DNA of 64,000 nucleotides from Lindgomyces ingoldianus (lineage: Eukaryota > Ascomycota > Dothideomycetes > Pleosporales > Lindgomycetaceae): positions 3,187,306-3,251,305 of the forward strand of contig NW_022985162.1 in assembly GCF_010093535.1 (NCBI RefSeq). The letters are read 5' to 3'. This document shows, piece by piece, positions 1 to 11,927 of the stretch (positions within the stretch are counted from its first letter, which is position 1; every line of letters starts with the position of its first letter). The notes beneath the pieces are model-generated. The model ran no database searches. It was not told where the DNA came from and was given only the letters and a program-made list of their open reading frames with translations. A program made the position numbers and the translations under genes.

Positions 1-105
1 GCAATTTGCAGCAACATACTGTTCGAGCTTATTGCTCGTACTATGTAGCAGCTTTCGTCAAACGTTCCTCCTGTCTTAACAGTAGGTGCGCATATCTGAC
101 ACGCA

Positions 106-3100
106 TCAAGACACGAGCAACTAGAGAATGTGTCTGGGAGTATATTAATCCAGATCTCTCACCAGAAAATCTCCTAGTTAACACTATGCCACAGAGGCCT
201 GAGGTCGCGAAGTTTCATACAGGCAGCACCTAGCTCAGTCCAAATCCTATAGTCTCTAACCTAAACCTTAACAATTAACAATGCTACACAATAGCCTGCA
301 AAGACTACTGCAATAATCTAAGGTTATTCTAAACTTAACACAAAGCCTTATTAAACATCTATGTGCTTATTAAGAGCACTGTTAACGCATTAAACTACTC
401 TATTATTAAGGACAAAGAAACAATCTATAAAATGCTAAAGGCTTTAAGGGCAATCTTAGAGCCCTCTAATAAGCAGCTTAAGCAGAGCGCACAAACAGCA
501 TATAACTGCGCAAGGAAGTAGTTATTAAAAATAAAACAGGACTAATAGATTACAGCGTATAGGAACGCATATATTAATGCTAAATTAGTTTACCTGCTAA
601 ATGTGACAGAATATTAACTACACTATAACTTTGTGTTGGCAATTTTAGACGTAAACCCTGGATGCGCAGCAGCCATCTAATTAATCCTAGTCTAGCATAA
701 ACAGACTAATAAGGATTTACCTAATTTTCTTACTAGCTGTCTAGAGTTCTTTAAAAATTAGCAATAATTACAGCTAGCTTAGCAACCTAGTGTTACCTAC
801 AGCAGTTTTGCTACATACTAAGGACGCTTGTCTACACTAGAACAGCAGCAACAGCAGTTTATATGCGACTTCTGTGGAGGTTGCTATAAATTAAAGAACT
901 GCAGGATTAATAATCCTTAACTAAGACCTAAAGGGTTCTAGATCCTTACTTTCCTCTAGCAGGAATACAACAAGCAGATAAGCAGCAATCCTTAGCTTAA
1001 AGCAGAAGCTAAGCTGCTTAAGAACAGAGACCTTCCCCCACTAAGAAACTAACTAAACTAAGGAAGAGGACGCAGAAGGGGCGGCAACAATTGCAACTAT
1101 TATTAGCTAACTTAATTGTCTAGTCACGCGACTTAATTGTACAATTAAAGCCTACAGTCTTAACCTAGTCTAAATCTAAATGCAATATCTAAGACCTAAC
1201 CTTACAATAATTCTACTAACTAGAATCCACCTAATGCTCTAACTAGCACTAGGCGATTAGCAGCTACTCTTATAAGCTTCACAACAAACCTTGTAAGTAA
1301 AGAACATGCCGCGGAGCTAGATGACAAAGAGAATCCTCTCCAGCACTCATAGATCCTAGATCCTAGAGCAGACATCTATGTTTGCAACAATCTAGCTAAC
1401 TTTTAATAGACTTAGAGCTTATCCCTATTAGACTAACTCAGGGCCAGCAGCCAACTCCTTCCTATACTAGCATAGGGCATAGTCACACTTACTGTGAAGG
1501 GTCCTAGAGGACCTACTAAGATAAACCTAAACAATGTAGCCTACATCCCTAGCATGTTTACTAGTCTTGTATCTCTTTCTTAAAGATAGGATATACATTT
1601 TAACTCTAGAGACAACTTTGTATATAAATAACTCTATAATAGCACTTAATTACTAATCTGCTTTACTACTTAAACTAGGGGTTACTAGGCCCTAGTATTG
1701 CGCACAGAGGATCTATCTATTAGATCTACCTTACTAATAGTTATAGCTGCTAAAGACCTTGCACAGTAACGCTTTTGTCTAAGCTATAAACAGCAACCTA
1801 TTACGCAAGACGCGACCGCCCTCTATTATATATAGGGATGCATCAGCCTAGAAGCGGTCACACACCTCTACAAGTTAGTTACTAGCGTACAGCTACTAAC
1901 TAGCAGAGCGCTAAACACTGTTAAATGCAACTTATGCGCGCTTTTAAAAATAAAGTAGCAGATTAGCTAGAGAAATAAACATAAAATACCTAGTAATAGA
2001 CTATTCTAGCAAGTCACCTTTAACCTAATAGAGCTCTAGTCTTTATTAATCTACAAGAACATCTATGTAGTCTACTTCTATTATACCTAGTTAAAGTATA
2101 ACCTAGTATTTATTACCCTGTCTAAAGAGAAGGTAGTAATTTTTCTAATTATATAAAAGGTCTATAAACTAGCATTAATTTAATTTAACATCTTAATAAC
2201 GCTACTTTAGAGCAACAATAAGGCTGCATTTAGACAAGTAAAAGAGACTCTACAGAAATTCTACAACAAACAGGGCATTACCCTAGAACTAGCGCCACTA
2301 TATACGCTAAAAGCTAATAGAGCAGCTAAACGCTTAGGCTAGACGCTTATTATTTAAGCTTAAAGTCTTACACACATTAGCTAATTTCTAAAGTCTTTTA
2401 AAGACACTATATTTAGTCTTATAGGTTACATGCTTAACTGTACACCTATTTAATTGCTTAATTAAAAGACACTATTTAAAATGCTATACAGCAGGAAACT
2501 AGACTGCTCTTACCTTTACTAAATTAGTGTTAAGGCATATGTCCTTATTAAAAAGACTATAAAGTTAGACAAGCTTGCACTATAAGCTTTTATTAGATAT
2601 CTATGTGGGTATAACTTCTAAAACATCTATTAAATATAGAACCTAACAAATAACTATGTCTACTAGGTACGTAATGTTATGTTTAATAACACTTCCTTCT
2701 ATAAACTAAATAACTACGCATTGTACAAGCCACTATAACAGGTAGTTAGAGATAACATTATTATAGAGACTCTTCTTACCCTAGACAATACCTTAAATAA
2801 TAAGGACTATATTAACTTTACAGAAGAGCTTCTACAGCTTAAAGAGCGTAAAGACAGACCTAGTAATTAGCTGCAAAAGAAGCGCTAGCTAGGCTCTCTT
2901 TATTATCTGCCCTTTTCTAAAATAACCTTAGAAACTATCCTAGAGGTTAACTTAGAAAAAGAAACTAACATTAACTTAGTCTCTTAAAATAACTTTAGCA
3001 ACACATTAGATAATAGCTCTAATAACAAGACCCTATTAGTTATTAAGGTTTATCTGTAAATAAGCAACGCAGCTATAGACTTTAAAACTAATAATAATTA

Positions 3101-5030
3101 TGTTAAGTAAGCTATAACTAGTTAGCACACATCTCTAATTAATTATAAGCCTTAAAAAATTCTTAAAAGGGCTAACTTTGTCCTGCGTACATAGCTTAAG
3201 GAATCTACTAGACTAGGCCCTGCTAGAAGCACAGCTAACATTAATAAATTAAACATCCTAGAGAGAGAAAGCAGAACAAGGCGTTAATAATACACTGCTG
3301 CCCTTATGCAAACTACTACTAAAATGTCTAGCTAGTACTAAGCCTTTGCATTAGGCTTTATAAAAGACTTTATAAAACCTACTACTATTACTTTTAAAGC
3401 TCTTTATTAAAATAATCTACCTCCTGTGCCTAAAACTTACTATAAGGCACACTACTACTAATTCTTAGACAGCTAGAAGCATGCTATAGGGATTAAATTC
3501 ACAGACCTTTATTAGAAAGAGGCATTTAAGCTAGTCTCTATTGTAGAGGCTGCAGATGCTTAAGTAATACCCCTAAAATAAGTATATAAGTACAAATTTA
3601 ACGCTAAAGGATTTTTAACTAAATTTAAGGCTTGTCTCTGTGTACAAGGCGACCTTTAGGTTACTACAGCTAAAACATATGCTGCCACTCTAGCAGCACG
3701 CGTCTTTAGGGCGCTTGTTGCTATTATAGCCTTGTTTAGCCTGCTCACATGATAATACAACGCTATTAATGCGTTTATTAACGCTTAGCTTCTAACCCTA
3801 GCATATTGCAAACTGCTACTAGGCTACTGTCGCCCTTAGCAACTTCTTTAACTCCTCTAAGCTCTATACAGGCTTAAAGACGCACTTAGGCTTTAGTATT
3901 TAGAGCTTACTAAGTTGCTTAAGAAGCTTAGCTTCTTCTAAGTCCCTAGAGTTAATTATCTTTTTGCTAATAAAAAGCTCTTAGCTTACTTCTACATTAA
4001 TAACATTATTATCCTTTGCCTACTAGAGTATAAAAAGCACCTAGACTAATTTAAAATTAAGCTTATAAAGATCTATAAGATCTAAGCTATAAGGGAACTA
4101 AACTAGTTCCTTAGCATCTAAATTAACTATAATAAGGTTAACTGCACTATATAGCTTAGCTAAGAGTTATACATTAAGCAGCTTGCTACCTACTTTAATC
4201 TTAATACTAATTGCACACGTCCTTAGCTAATTACCCTACTAAATGCATTAGCACTACCTTTGCAGCCTAACTAGATAACTAAAACAAACACATAGAGGAT
4301 TATAGCATACTAGCAGCATGTTAGCTCTATTAGCTATACTGCTACTACTATTAGACCTAATGTTGCTAAAGCACATTTAAAGCTCTCTAAATACCTAGTT
4401 AACCCCTTAGATAAACACTAGAAGGCTGCTTAGCATGTTATTAAGTACCTCTACAGCACTAAAGACTATGCGCTTTAGTACTTAGGAACCTCTACTTATT
4501 TATCCTAGAGACCTGTCTTTTACAGCGCATTAGATGCTGCTTACAGTAACAACAAAATCAGTCACCGCAGCTCTAACAGCATGCTATTCACACTATTTAG
4601 CGCAGCTGTTAATTAGAAGGCCTCCTTGCAGCGCTTAGTTACTAAATTAATAACTAAAGTAGAGCTCCTAGCTCTCTCTTACACTGCTAGCTACCTAGAG
4701 TAGTAGAAGCAATTCTTTACTAATATAGACTTTAACACTAAGGAAGAACCTACCCTACTATGCAACAATTAACAAACTGTACAAGCTATAGTAAAAGACT
4801 CTAAGCTTAATACTAAGCTTAAGCACGTTAACATTCACAACTACTGGCTTTGCTAAGAGGTACAGAAAAGAAGGATTTGCATACACTGGATCCCTACTGC
4901 AGACATGCCAGCTAATAGCCTTACTAAGTTTCTACTTTAACAAAAGCATTAAGCATTTATTAAATAACTAAGCCTTGTCTGCCTAAGTAACGCCTTAAAG
5001 GCTTACTCTACTAACATTAGCTTTAAAGCC
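106..5030 (+). pseudogene. Copia-1 Gag-Pol polyprotein, stop-riddled
   Basis: Remnant of the single Gag-Pol frame. A CX2CX3[H]X4C zinc knuckle lies at 864-902, with the His codon changed CAT to TAT. The protease active site at about 1350-1373 reads ILDPRAD where the family has LDSG. The integrase zinc-finger CX2C is at 1926-1937. RT shows the VYKYKF...GFLTKFKACL block near 3580-3640 and YINN (family YVDD) at 3993-4004. RNase H shows DAAYSNN near 4528-4550 and the end motif MPANSLTK near 4906-4930. Active-site Asp to Asn and Gln to stop changes all fit G:C to A:T transitions. It cannot encode a working polyprotein. The copia assignment is firm; the exact start of the frame is uncertain. Confidence 0.9.
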
Positions 5031-5153
5031 TAAGCCTACTAACTTCTTTTTTGCTGTTACGCACTCTTAAGTGCACTACTGTACACCTACAGTCTATTAT
5101 TTCTCTTTGTACAGCTTTGCTTTAGTATTCACTTTGTTAAAGCTGGGGGGGTG

Positions 5154-5352
5154 TGTCGCACGTGTCTCACGCGATATCATACCCATGTACTGCACTATTC
5201 ACTCATTAGGCATAGCTCCTATCTCGTACAGTATATAGTCAGCTCAGAGCTCTATCGAGCTCCTCAGACCTTACAATACACTCATTCCACCTTGTTTGGA
5301 TCTCGCTCCCTTGTCGAGTCGTTTGCCATATGTCCCCTCCTCAGCTCATGCA
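5154..5352 (+). repeat. Copia-1 3' LTR
   Basis: About 199 bp, beginning TGTCGCACG directly after a GGGGGGGTG polypurine tract and ending ...CATGCA. The same sequence opens the second copy at 12631. It is hardly mutated, unlike the body of the element. The end is set by loss of similarity to the 12631 copy and by the terminal CA. Confidence 0.8.
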
Positions 5353-6475
5353 AGATTTCCTCCGCTCCATCAGTACGGAAAAACTACGAATCTACCTGGG
5401 CCACGACGGGTTGAAAAATCAACTCGCCGCAAACGAAAAGGTCTGAGCAGGGTGCAAGCCTATAGACTCAAAACATGTGCAGATCAACCATTGTTGTAGT
5501 ATATTCTATACAAGAGATTAAAAGATGCATGCCCCAGTCGGTTCAGTTGCCCTCGCTATCGCTCCTAGCGTTCGTACAGTCCAAAACCTCAGTGAGAGGA
5601 ATGAATAGTAGAAGGACTTCTTCGAAGGGCCTGCTCATGGAGCTTCCAGACTATTCACGCTAGATCCTCTCCTTAACTGTCTCTGTGGGTATTCAGACTT
5701 AGTAATGCCATTGATAATAGTCATATCTATAAGTGGAGGGTGCTTACTGTAATTATAGCGTTTTCGAAAGGCTTGATATACCCTTTGAACTGTTCTAATT
5801 TCTAAAGACTGCGCGTTAGAACGCGTTTCTCATAATCGAACTCCCACACCGCAACTTTCCAGCATATGCAAAAGCAGTCTGCTTGAGATAACCATCCTAG
5901 CTTAGACTAAACACCTGTATGTAATAGCTTAGCGCAGATGGCATATGCCTCATAATAGTGTTAAATTTAATCAAAAAGAGGAACTGTGTCCTCGCTGCGG
6001 AATTAGGTTTTATACCGCAACGCTTAGGTAGCTTAAGTCTAGTTTGGGGGTAACGTTGTCCACAAGCTCGCTTAAGGTCTCTTGAAATATAACTAATGTG
6101 GCTATAGTTTGCTTCATGCCCTTCCTAATACGTAAAGTCTAGATTTAATATCAAGAGTATTGTACAAGGAGGGCGCAATTGTAATAGGTTGGGCTTATGA
6201 GGACCCGCAAGCAGACTAGATCAAAGATTTGGATGGGACTCAGCATCCAGGGGGATGCTATCTCCCTCATAAATATTAACTTTGCAGGTTAAATCCTGGC
6301 TAGTTCAACTTGTGCATCCCTTTTGGCTGTCGCTTAGTGCATATAGTTGTGTCGATGATCCTATGGATTTAAGCGCCTGTGTGAGAGGTATCGGGAAGGA
6401 AGCACGAGGCACAGAGAGGGAATGCAGGATAGGGGGGCTAACGAGAGTAAACCTTAGGGTCGGAGGCAGAGATAC
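5353..6475. other. Intergenic, no supported gene
   Basis: Sequence of ordinary composition without RIP-style TA enrichment. The open frames here are short (under about 90 codons), lack recognisable motifs and overlap each other. I see no tRNA-like cloverleaf or repeat with another part of the window. Confidence 0.5.
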
Positions 6476-6705
6476 TGTGAGGCTATGTGAGGCACCAGAG
6501 GCATGAGGAACTGCATTGAATGTATTGCTAGAGGAGTCCTTTGTAGGAGTCTATATATATGCGAAATAAGTGGGTGAGTCTTGGTAACAGACCATGCTGA
6601 GATGCATACGACTATGGTGCCGACGCATCCGACCATCGTGTGACGACACATCCGACTATCGTGTGACTATGGTGACGGCGCATCCGAGTGTCACCACTGC
6701 AAACA
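6476..6705. repeat. H1: solo LTR, 5-bp TSD GATAC
   Basis: A 230 bp unit starting TGTGAGGCTATG and ending GCAAACA, flanked on both sides by GATAC (6471-6475 and 6706-6710). TG...CA ends plus a 5 bp duplication identify a solo LTR left by LTR-LTR recombination. The same unit occurs at 23758-23986 with its own TSD, and a fragment at 29198-29299. Its 3' half carries sub-repeats of a CGCATCCGA core. CpG and CpA are largely intact, so it was not hit by RIP. No internal region of this family is in the window. Confidence 0.88.
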
Positions 6706-6710
6706 GATAC

Positions 6711-7549
6711 GGAGGCCGAGGAGCCTATATACCCCGTGCCAAGCCTACGGTACTCAGGGGTTGGATAGGTGTATCATCACCATGACGGCCCGCTATAGAG
6801 ATATTACATTACTGTATTCCATTATCAACATCTCATGATTACACTTAAAAGCTGCTAATATATGCCAATACTTTGTACAGTTTTCAATTTAAAATGGATT
6901 CATTACTCTTATTACCGTTTTGCTAAAAGTGCTGCTAGTATTTTATATTCGCGCTGCAAATATTCCTTGGAGTTTCGCTTATCGAACACCGTGCTGGCTT
7001 AGGCTCCGGCCGAGACAGTTCGCTCTAGGGTACGGGAAGTAGCGTCTCCTTTAATGAATTCTGTGTAGGTGCGGGCGTTCCTAAGCGGCATGACAAGGTC
7101 ACAAGGGTTGGATAAGAGTAGTTCGTTGGGTCTTAGGGGTAGCGATTCAAATGTTAAAATAGGGGTGTAGCTAAGCCTTCTTTGTCCATGCTAACCTGAT
7201 ACAGCCGCATCTGGTCGAGCTCAACCTTGCTCATGTCACTATTCTAAGGTATGTCGCTAAAATTATATAACGTACTTTACAAGCTAGCCGTCTATACAAG
7301 CAAGCTGTCCACTCTATTAACTTTCCACAACGCCTGAACTTTTAACTATCATAGCTCTACTAAATGAATGTTAAATCAGTAGCTTGTCCAACAGCAGGAT
7401 TGTTCCTATTCTATTAGCGGTGACTGTAGTTAGAGGAAGAGAGTATGGTCTGCTTCTGGTGGTGTAGTGCAGGTAGTTATATATTAAATAGTAATGCTAG
7501 GAATACAGCAGAGTTCGACATGCTTGCTTATCCAGGCCTCTACCCCAGT
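6711..7549. other. Intergenic, no supported gene
   Basis: Nothing beyond short random frames. Locally AT-rich around 6800-7000 and 7240-7330, but without the TA/CTAG texture of the RIP-mutated blocks. Confidence 0.45.
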
Positions 7550-8480
7550 TTTCCAGCGGGATCGTCACAACTGTTGGACACCTCACACACCCTCTACGGT
7601 TGGGCCCAGTCAAACCTCTCCCGCCTGGGTAACTCCTGCTTGCTCCTTAAGCACGTGTCACTGGCACGCCGTCCTAACGAACGGTCCCATCTATTGATGC
7701 ACCGACACGCGCATCCATTCTCTCGAGCCACGTAATAGTCTCCCCGGCCGGACGTGGTCCTGCCTGCCATCCAGGTCCACCAAGGGTCAGAGCCGAGTGA
7801 AGGGGTGAGGTCCTTGGAGCCAACAGTGGTTACTACGCACTACGCCTCGCGGGAGCTCAGTAGCGATGTAGGGGCGCAACTCCCCACATACTTCTAGTTC
7901 CCGCTTCGCGTTGCTTGTAAGAGTTTCGTGACAGGCCCACCGTGTCTTGCGGAGTGGGTCACAGACCGGATTCCGCGCCGGGCGACCTGCTCCACCCTCT
8001 CCACTAACCAAGCTTGTGCCCCCTCTTCTCATAAGCTGGCCTGTGTCTCCAACCGTCGAGTCCTCGTCCGACTGACATGTGATTCCTTCAGAGCCTCCCC
8101 AACTGGCCTGTATCCTTGTCGTAGGTTGCGGGCACTACGCCTATTAAGACCCTCCTATGAGTCGCCTAGACGTACCCTTAACAGGTTCATTGGAGGCCGT
8201 CGAAGCTGGCCTGTGATTCCGCCGCCTAGAGCCTTGCCTGTGTTACCACCAGAGGTGATCCGCCTCGTCGGGCCGTCCGGTCAGTGTCTCCAGATCGCGA
8301 GCACCACGCCTATTAAGACTCTCTTCTGAGTCTCCTGGGTGTACCAGATAGGCCCTCTCGGAGGGGCCTTTACGAGTTCTCTAGGGGTGCCTTTACAAGT
8401 TCTTCGCTGTTGGAGGCTGGATAACGCCAGTTTCGGGCCTGGCTACGAGCCAGATAGTAGTACGTTGGGTAGTTTTCATA
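7550..8480. other. GC-rich block with imperfect repeats, function unknown
   Basis: The most GC-rich stretch of the window. It holds several variants of a CTGGCCTGT-containing phrase (about 8037, 8103, 8211), a 48-bp imperfect direct repeat (8129-8176 and 8298-8345) and a short tandem GCCTTTACRAGTTCT pair near 8370-8405. A 133-codon open frame crosses it (7928-8329), but it has Arg/Pro/Leu-rich random composition and no motif. It could be an old LTR, an intergenic spacer-like repeat or a degraded gene; I cannot tell which. Confidence 0.4.
8129..8345. repeat. 48-bp imperfect direct repeat pair
   Basis: The two units (8129-8176 and 8298-8345) share the core CGCCTATTAAGAC and the ending GTACC and differ at roughly one position in six. 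The differences are not confined to transitions, so they look like ordinary divergence and not RIP. Confidence 0.6.
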
Positions 8481-8962
8481 TCCTAGTTTCCCCTGATGAG
8501 CCTCCATAGATGGATGATCGCATCACCCAAACGGAGGTAGTAGGTAGTGTGGTTGTGGTGCGGTCGGCGCGTCTGAAAGTTTTCATCGCGTCGAATTCGC
8601 GCTCCAACAGCCCGCAGCGGTGAGCTGCAGGCTATCATCCATCGCCTCTACACTTAGCTATCCATCGAAGAAATCTCACTAATGAGTATTTCCAGCCACG
8701 GCGACTAGGCGCGTGCAGTAGGACTTCGTGGCCGCTGATCGGCTTATGATTTGAGGCCTGCTGGCCACCCTGCTGAGTCAGTCGTCCGTGCCTCTGAGGC
8801 GCAGCAAAGCTTCACACCTCTTACATCTACCCAGCCAACCATCCACTTTCCTAAAAATGTTCGTTGCTCCATGAACACTTCGCTCGCCTTTCTTTACGTC
8901 CTATCCTCTTTCATTCCAGAACATACTCTGCACAGGGAAGTCATTCTGAGTTGCAAATCAAA

Positions 8963-9921
8963 ATGACTAGCTGCGTGCGTTTCTCACCATCCGACCTGCC
9001 AGATGGCACCAAGCCACGAATGCACTTTCTTGACTCCTCCTATTTCCGAGATCATGGCACAAGCCGGACCTTACCATCTCCCGTCGAAGTTCTAGCGCGC
9101 TCACTCATCAATCAGCGACCGAGCAATCCTCCGCCCGTCAAATTTGAGGAGCTTAACCTTATCGTCAAGTTTGGGCCAACGATCTCTACTTCAGAGGCTC
9201 TATGTCTTTGGGCAATCAGGAAATTCCTCTACGGTCAGGTACCTGTGCCTGAAGTGTATGGATGGGATAGCGATGGACGACATGTGTTTATATATATGGA
9301 GCTTATCCATGGCGTTACACTTTTTGAGCGGTACGATTCACTGTCTTCTGATGATAAACGAGCAATATGCCAGAGTCTTCGGACGATCATGTCGCAGCTT
9401 CGTGCTATAAGGCAAAGTCCATCAAATCAAGTGATCGGTACGTTCTGCTATTCATATGTTTATCGAACAGCTTCTTATGCTTGCGCATAGGCTCTATCAC
9501 ACATGGACCTCTACAAGATCGCATACTAGACAGTTATCCAGGGACAGGGCCATTCCCTAGCGTTAGAGAATTTCACGACCATTTGTCATGGTTGTGGCGT
9601 CGTATTGCCCCAGAGCCGGAAAAAGTGTCAGACCCTTGGAGGAAGTCTTTGCCAGATGACGGTCCTATAGTTTTTACGCATTCTGATCTTCACCGAAAAA
9701 ATATTATTATTACGTCTACGACTCCTACAAGAGTCCTAAGCATTGTTGACTGGGAACAGGCTGGGTGGTATCCTGACTACTGGGAGTATTGCAAGGCTAC
9801 GTATTCTGTCGGCGACTGGGAAGACTGGCGATGTGGCGGATGGATCGACTCTTTCCTTACCCCACATCCACAATCCAAGGAAGCTTGGGACTTCACCTGC
9901 AATAGTATTGGGGGGTTCTGA
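8963..9921 (+). CDS. Aminoglycoside phosphotransferase (APH)-like kinase, two exons
   Basis: Predicted 301-residue protein from exons 8963-9437 and 9491-9921. The 53 bp intron (9438-9490) has a GTACGT donor and a GCATAG acceptor and keeps the frame. The APH/choline-kinase fold is shown by an invariant-Lys-like IVKFG at residues 67-71, the catalytic loop HSDLHRKN at 222-229 (Asp224, Asn229) and the metal-binding IVDWEQAGW at 243-251 (Asp245), followed by YPDYWEYCKA, a tail typical of fungal members. Such enzymes transfer ATP phosphate to small molecules; the substrate here is unknown and drug resistance is not implied. The start at 8963 (CAAAATG) is preferred over an in-frame upstream ATG at 8864, because the upstream segment does not look like family sequence. 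The gene is intact and unmutated, 3.6 kb from Copia-1, and probably cytosolic (no signal peptide or membrane segment). Confidence 0.88.
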
Positions 9922-10561
9922 AGGGCGAAAATGCGACAGGGCTTGGGCTATTTCTGTAACTAGACGCGGCATCTCACGTAAGGTTTTGGTACGACAACTT
10001 ATATTTTGTTCTCCGTATTGAGAGGCTAACTAGGCTTGTTTAGGTAGAGCATGATCGGAGCTAGCATAAGTGATACATCAGATGATGAAGCAGAGTAGGA
10101 AAAAAATCAAGGAATAGAGTAACGACAAACAACGGAGGAACGACAAACACGGAGCAACGATGCAATAGAAGAACGAAACAACAAAGAATGAACGATGTTG
10201 ATCTAGATCCAGACGATTTCCAAAACAGCAGTCCGTACCTCGGAATAGGGTACTGCTAAGCGTTGCGGCGGTTATTTCAATATAGAATAAAGCGTTGGTG
10301 GAATAACGAACCTTCGTTTATATTGCAGGGTTAGAGCTGAAGGATGGGGGAGAGCATGGAGCGTCAATTAGGTAATAAGAGACGACCTAGGTAGATTGAG
10401 GTGAGGTGTAAGGTCTCTGGAGCTCGAGAAAGCTTGGGGGTAAATATATAGTAGCTAAAAGGGTGCTAGTCATAAACAGGAAAGGGGTGGGGAGTGAAGG
10501 ACCCACATTCACCCTGCGCTAGGTCACGTGAACCAGTTTCACGTGCGACAAGTTTAGGCTA
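9922..10561. other. Intergenic between convergent genes; CACGTG pair
   Basis: Lies between the 3' ends of the phosphotransferase and the minus-strand gene. It contains purine-rich, loosely repeated ACGACAAACA-like text near 10120-10200 and two CACGTG hexamers 15 bp apart (10525-10530, 10540-10545). CACGTG is the core site of bHLH and bZIP regulators, but its position downstream of both genes makes a promoter role doubtful. No gene seen. Confidence 0.5.
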
Positions 10562-11237
10562 CTATTGCCACACCCACTTTCCCCCCTCCCAGCGTCGATA
10601 GCGCTTGCAGTTCTCATCCCATTCCCAATCGGTTGAAGATGTTTGCTGCTGTGGTTGCTGTGGTTGCGGAACTTGTTGTTGCGGAGCCGCTGCTCCTGCT
10701 CCAGCCTGAAGACCCACTATACCGTGAGTGGGGGAATCTCGCTTGGACTGGACAATGTCTATGGCTGAATTATCAAGGTACTGAAGGGAGACTAGTCGTC
10801 GAACGAAGTCCATGGTCCACTCCTGACACCGGCGGTTCGTTGTCTATCTTTGTTAGTAAAGGGACAAGGGTACAGTTCTACCTCTATCTTACCTCGTTGA
10901 CCGGAGCCATAAAGTTCTCGCTTTTTCGAGGTGGTGGTATTTGACTGGCTGCTGTTTCCACATTGCCCCTTGGAGTGGAGTCGTTTGACCTCTCTCCAGT
11001 CCAGTCGTGGACATGATGCGAGTTAATCTGCCCGATCTGGAATGACTCGAGCCTCTGAGCGGTTGCGCTCGGATCGTATCCTCGTTTGAACTCGAGCTGA
11101 AACCCAGCCATTGGCGCTCCTACCACATGAATGAGCGTTCCATCTTTGCCATTGGCATACGGAACCCAGATCGCAAAATGGGCGCGCTGTCGGGAGCTTT
11201 GACGGAAGGATATCAGATATAGGACACGAGTCGACAT
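10562..11237 (-). CDS. Conserved fungal protein of unknown function, two exons
   Basis: Predicted 201-residue protein read leftward. Exon 1 is 11237-10893 and exon 2 is 10822-10562, separated by a 70 bp intron (10892-10823) with a GTAAGA donor and a GTCAG acceptor, in phase 0. The N-terminal part (RVLYLISFRQS, HFAIWVP, GTLIHVVGAPMAGF, LEFKRGYDP), the ENFMAPV segment and EWTMDFVRRL at 116-125 look like a widespread ascomycete family of unknown function; I recognise the pattern but cannot name a Pfam entry with certainty. After it come an Ala/Gln/Pro-rich linker (about 155-176) and a Trp-rich tail (180-201) of the form WxWDE...RYRRWxGGxWxWQ, a short motif seen at the C-terminus of many fungal proteins. 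Not RIP-mutated. A function cannot be given. Confidence 0.8.
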
Positions 11238-11335
11238 TGTGGGTATCAGGGTGTGAGCACGGATGGTTTGAGAGACGGCACAAAGAAAGGGAATGATGAG
11301 AGTTCTAATGATGTTAAACTAAAAGGTCTCAGGCT

Positions 11336-11352
11336 CTCCACATATATAATGG
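11336..11352 (-). promoter_or_regulatory. Possible TATA element of the minus-strand gene
   Basis: CATATATAATGG lies about 105 bp upstream of the ATG at 11237 when read on the minus strand. Position and sequence suit a fungal TATA region, but no other promoter element confirms it. Confidence 0.35.
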
Positions 11353-11927
11353 CTTTCTATGTGAGATGATAGTATTTTCATTGTCGCGCGCCTTTTGATC
11401 TCATCATGTCTTTGCCTCCTTCAGCAGGCGCCTCCTAATTTTACGTTAAAATGCTTCGGCTTCTCCGTCGACCACTCGTGGACTCCTTCTCAGTCATATT
11501 GTGCTATAAATTTTGTTTTGAGTGCCGCTTGTTCCTTGGGAAAGGCTTAGCTGGACTTTTCTGGTTATATTCAACGTCCGAGAACTGGTTTGGTTGGTCT
11601 GACCGTGAGCATCAAGTAGGTATCCCGGGTTCGCAATAGCCGCTCAGTTTCACCCCCAGCATAATTGTCAGTTGCGCTTTGAATAGAGGACCTCCTTGGT
11701 TAGAAAACCGAAGACCTGTCCGGCCTTGCGGCACAGCCTCTTGGCTAAAAGGGAGGAAAAGCGCCAAATGGTTGTCTGATTCTGTCTAGCTAAGTACTAC
11801 GCCGCATACAAAGCGGGTATTATGACGAATTACAGTTGAAGCTGGCGTAGCATTTGTCACATTCGGTGAGGTCTAGCGTAACGCTCCGCCGTCGCGTGAT
11901 GGACCAAAAAGTACACAGAGCCTTGGG

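Larger units (their letters stand above)
1..5352 (+). mobile_element. Copia-1: Ty1/copia LTR retrotransposon, 5' LTR outside window, RIP-inactivated
   Basis: Near-complete Ty1/copia element read on the plus strand. Domain order is Gag, zinc knuckle, protease, integrase, reverse transcriptase (RT), RNase H, a G-rich polypurine tract (5145-5151) and a 3' LTR at 5154-5352. Integrase lying before RT defines the copia superfamily. The window opens inside the leader, so the 5' LTR is not seen. Stops in the coding frame are mostly TAA or TAG at former Gln or Trp positions, as RIP would produce. It is less mutated than Copia-2 (12631 onward) and serves as the reference for locating insertions in that copy. 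No nested insertion is visible in it. Confidence 0.93.

Noticed and set aside
5041..5153. G-run before the Copia-1 3' LTR as a telomere-like or G-quadruplex repeat
   Set aside because: A single GGGGGGG tract exactly at the expected polypurine tract position; no repeated telomeric unit.
1..5352. Alternative genetic code (TAA/TAG read as Gln)
   Set aside because: The stops coincide with CAA/CAG to TAA/TAG transitions, His to Tyr and Asp to Asn changes occur alongside, and the island genes use normal codes, so RIP explains them.
7928..8329. 133-codon plus-strand open frame
   Set aside because: Arg/Pro/Leu-rich translation of GC-rich repeated DNA, with no motif, no splice context and no family resemblance.
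7550..8480. rRNA or tRNA cluster
   Set aside because: I see none of the conserved rRNA stretches nor a T-arm/A-box/B-box set, only local repeats.
10633..10944. 103-codon plus-strand frame
   Set aside because: Antisense to exon 2 and intron of the well-supported minus-strand gene at 10562-11237.
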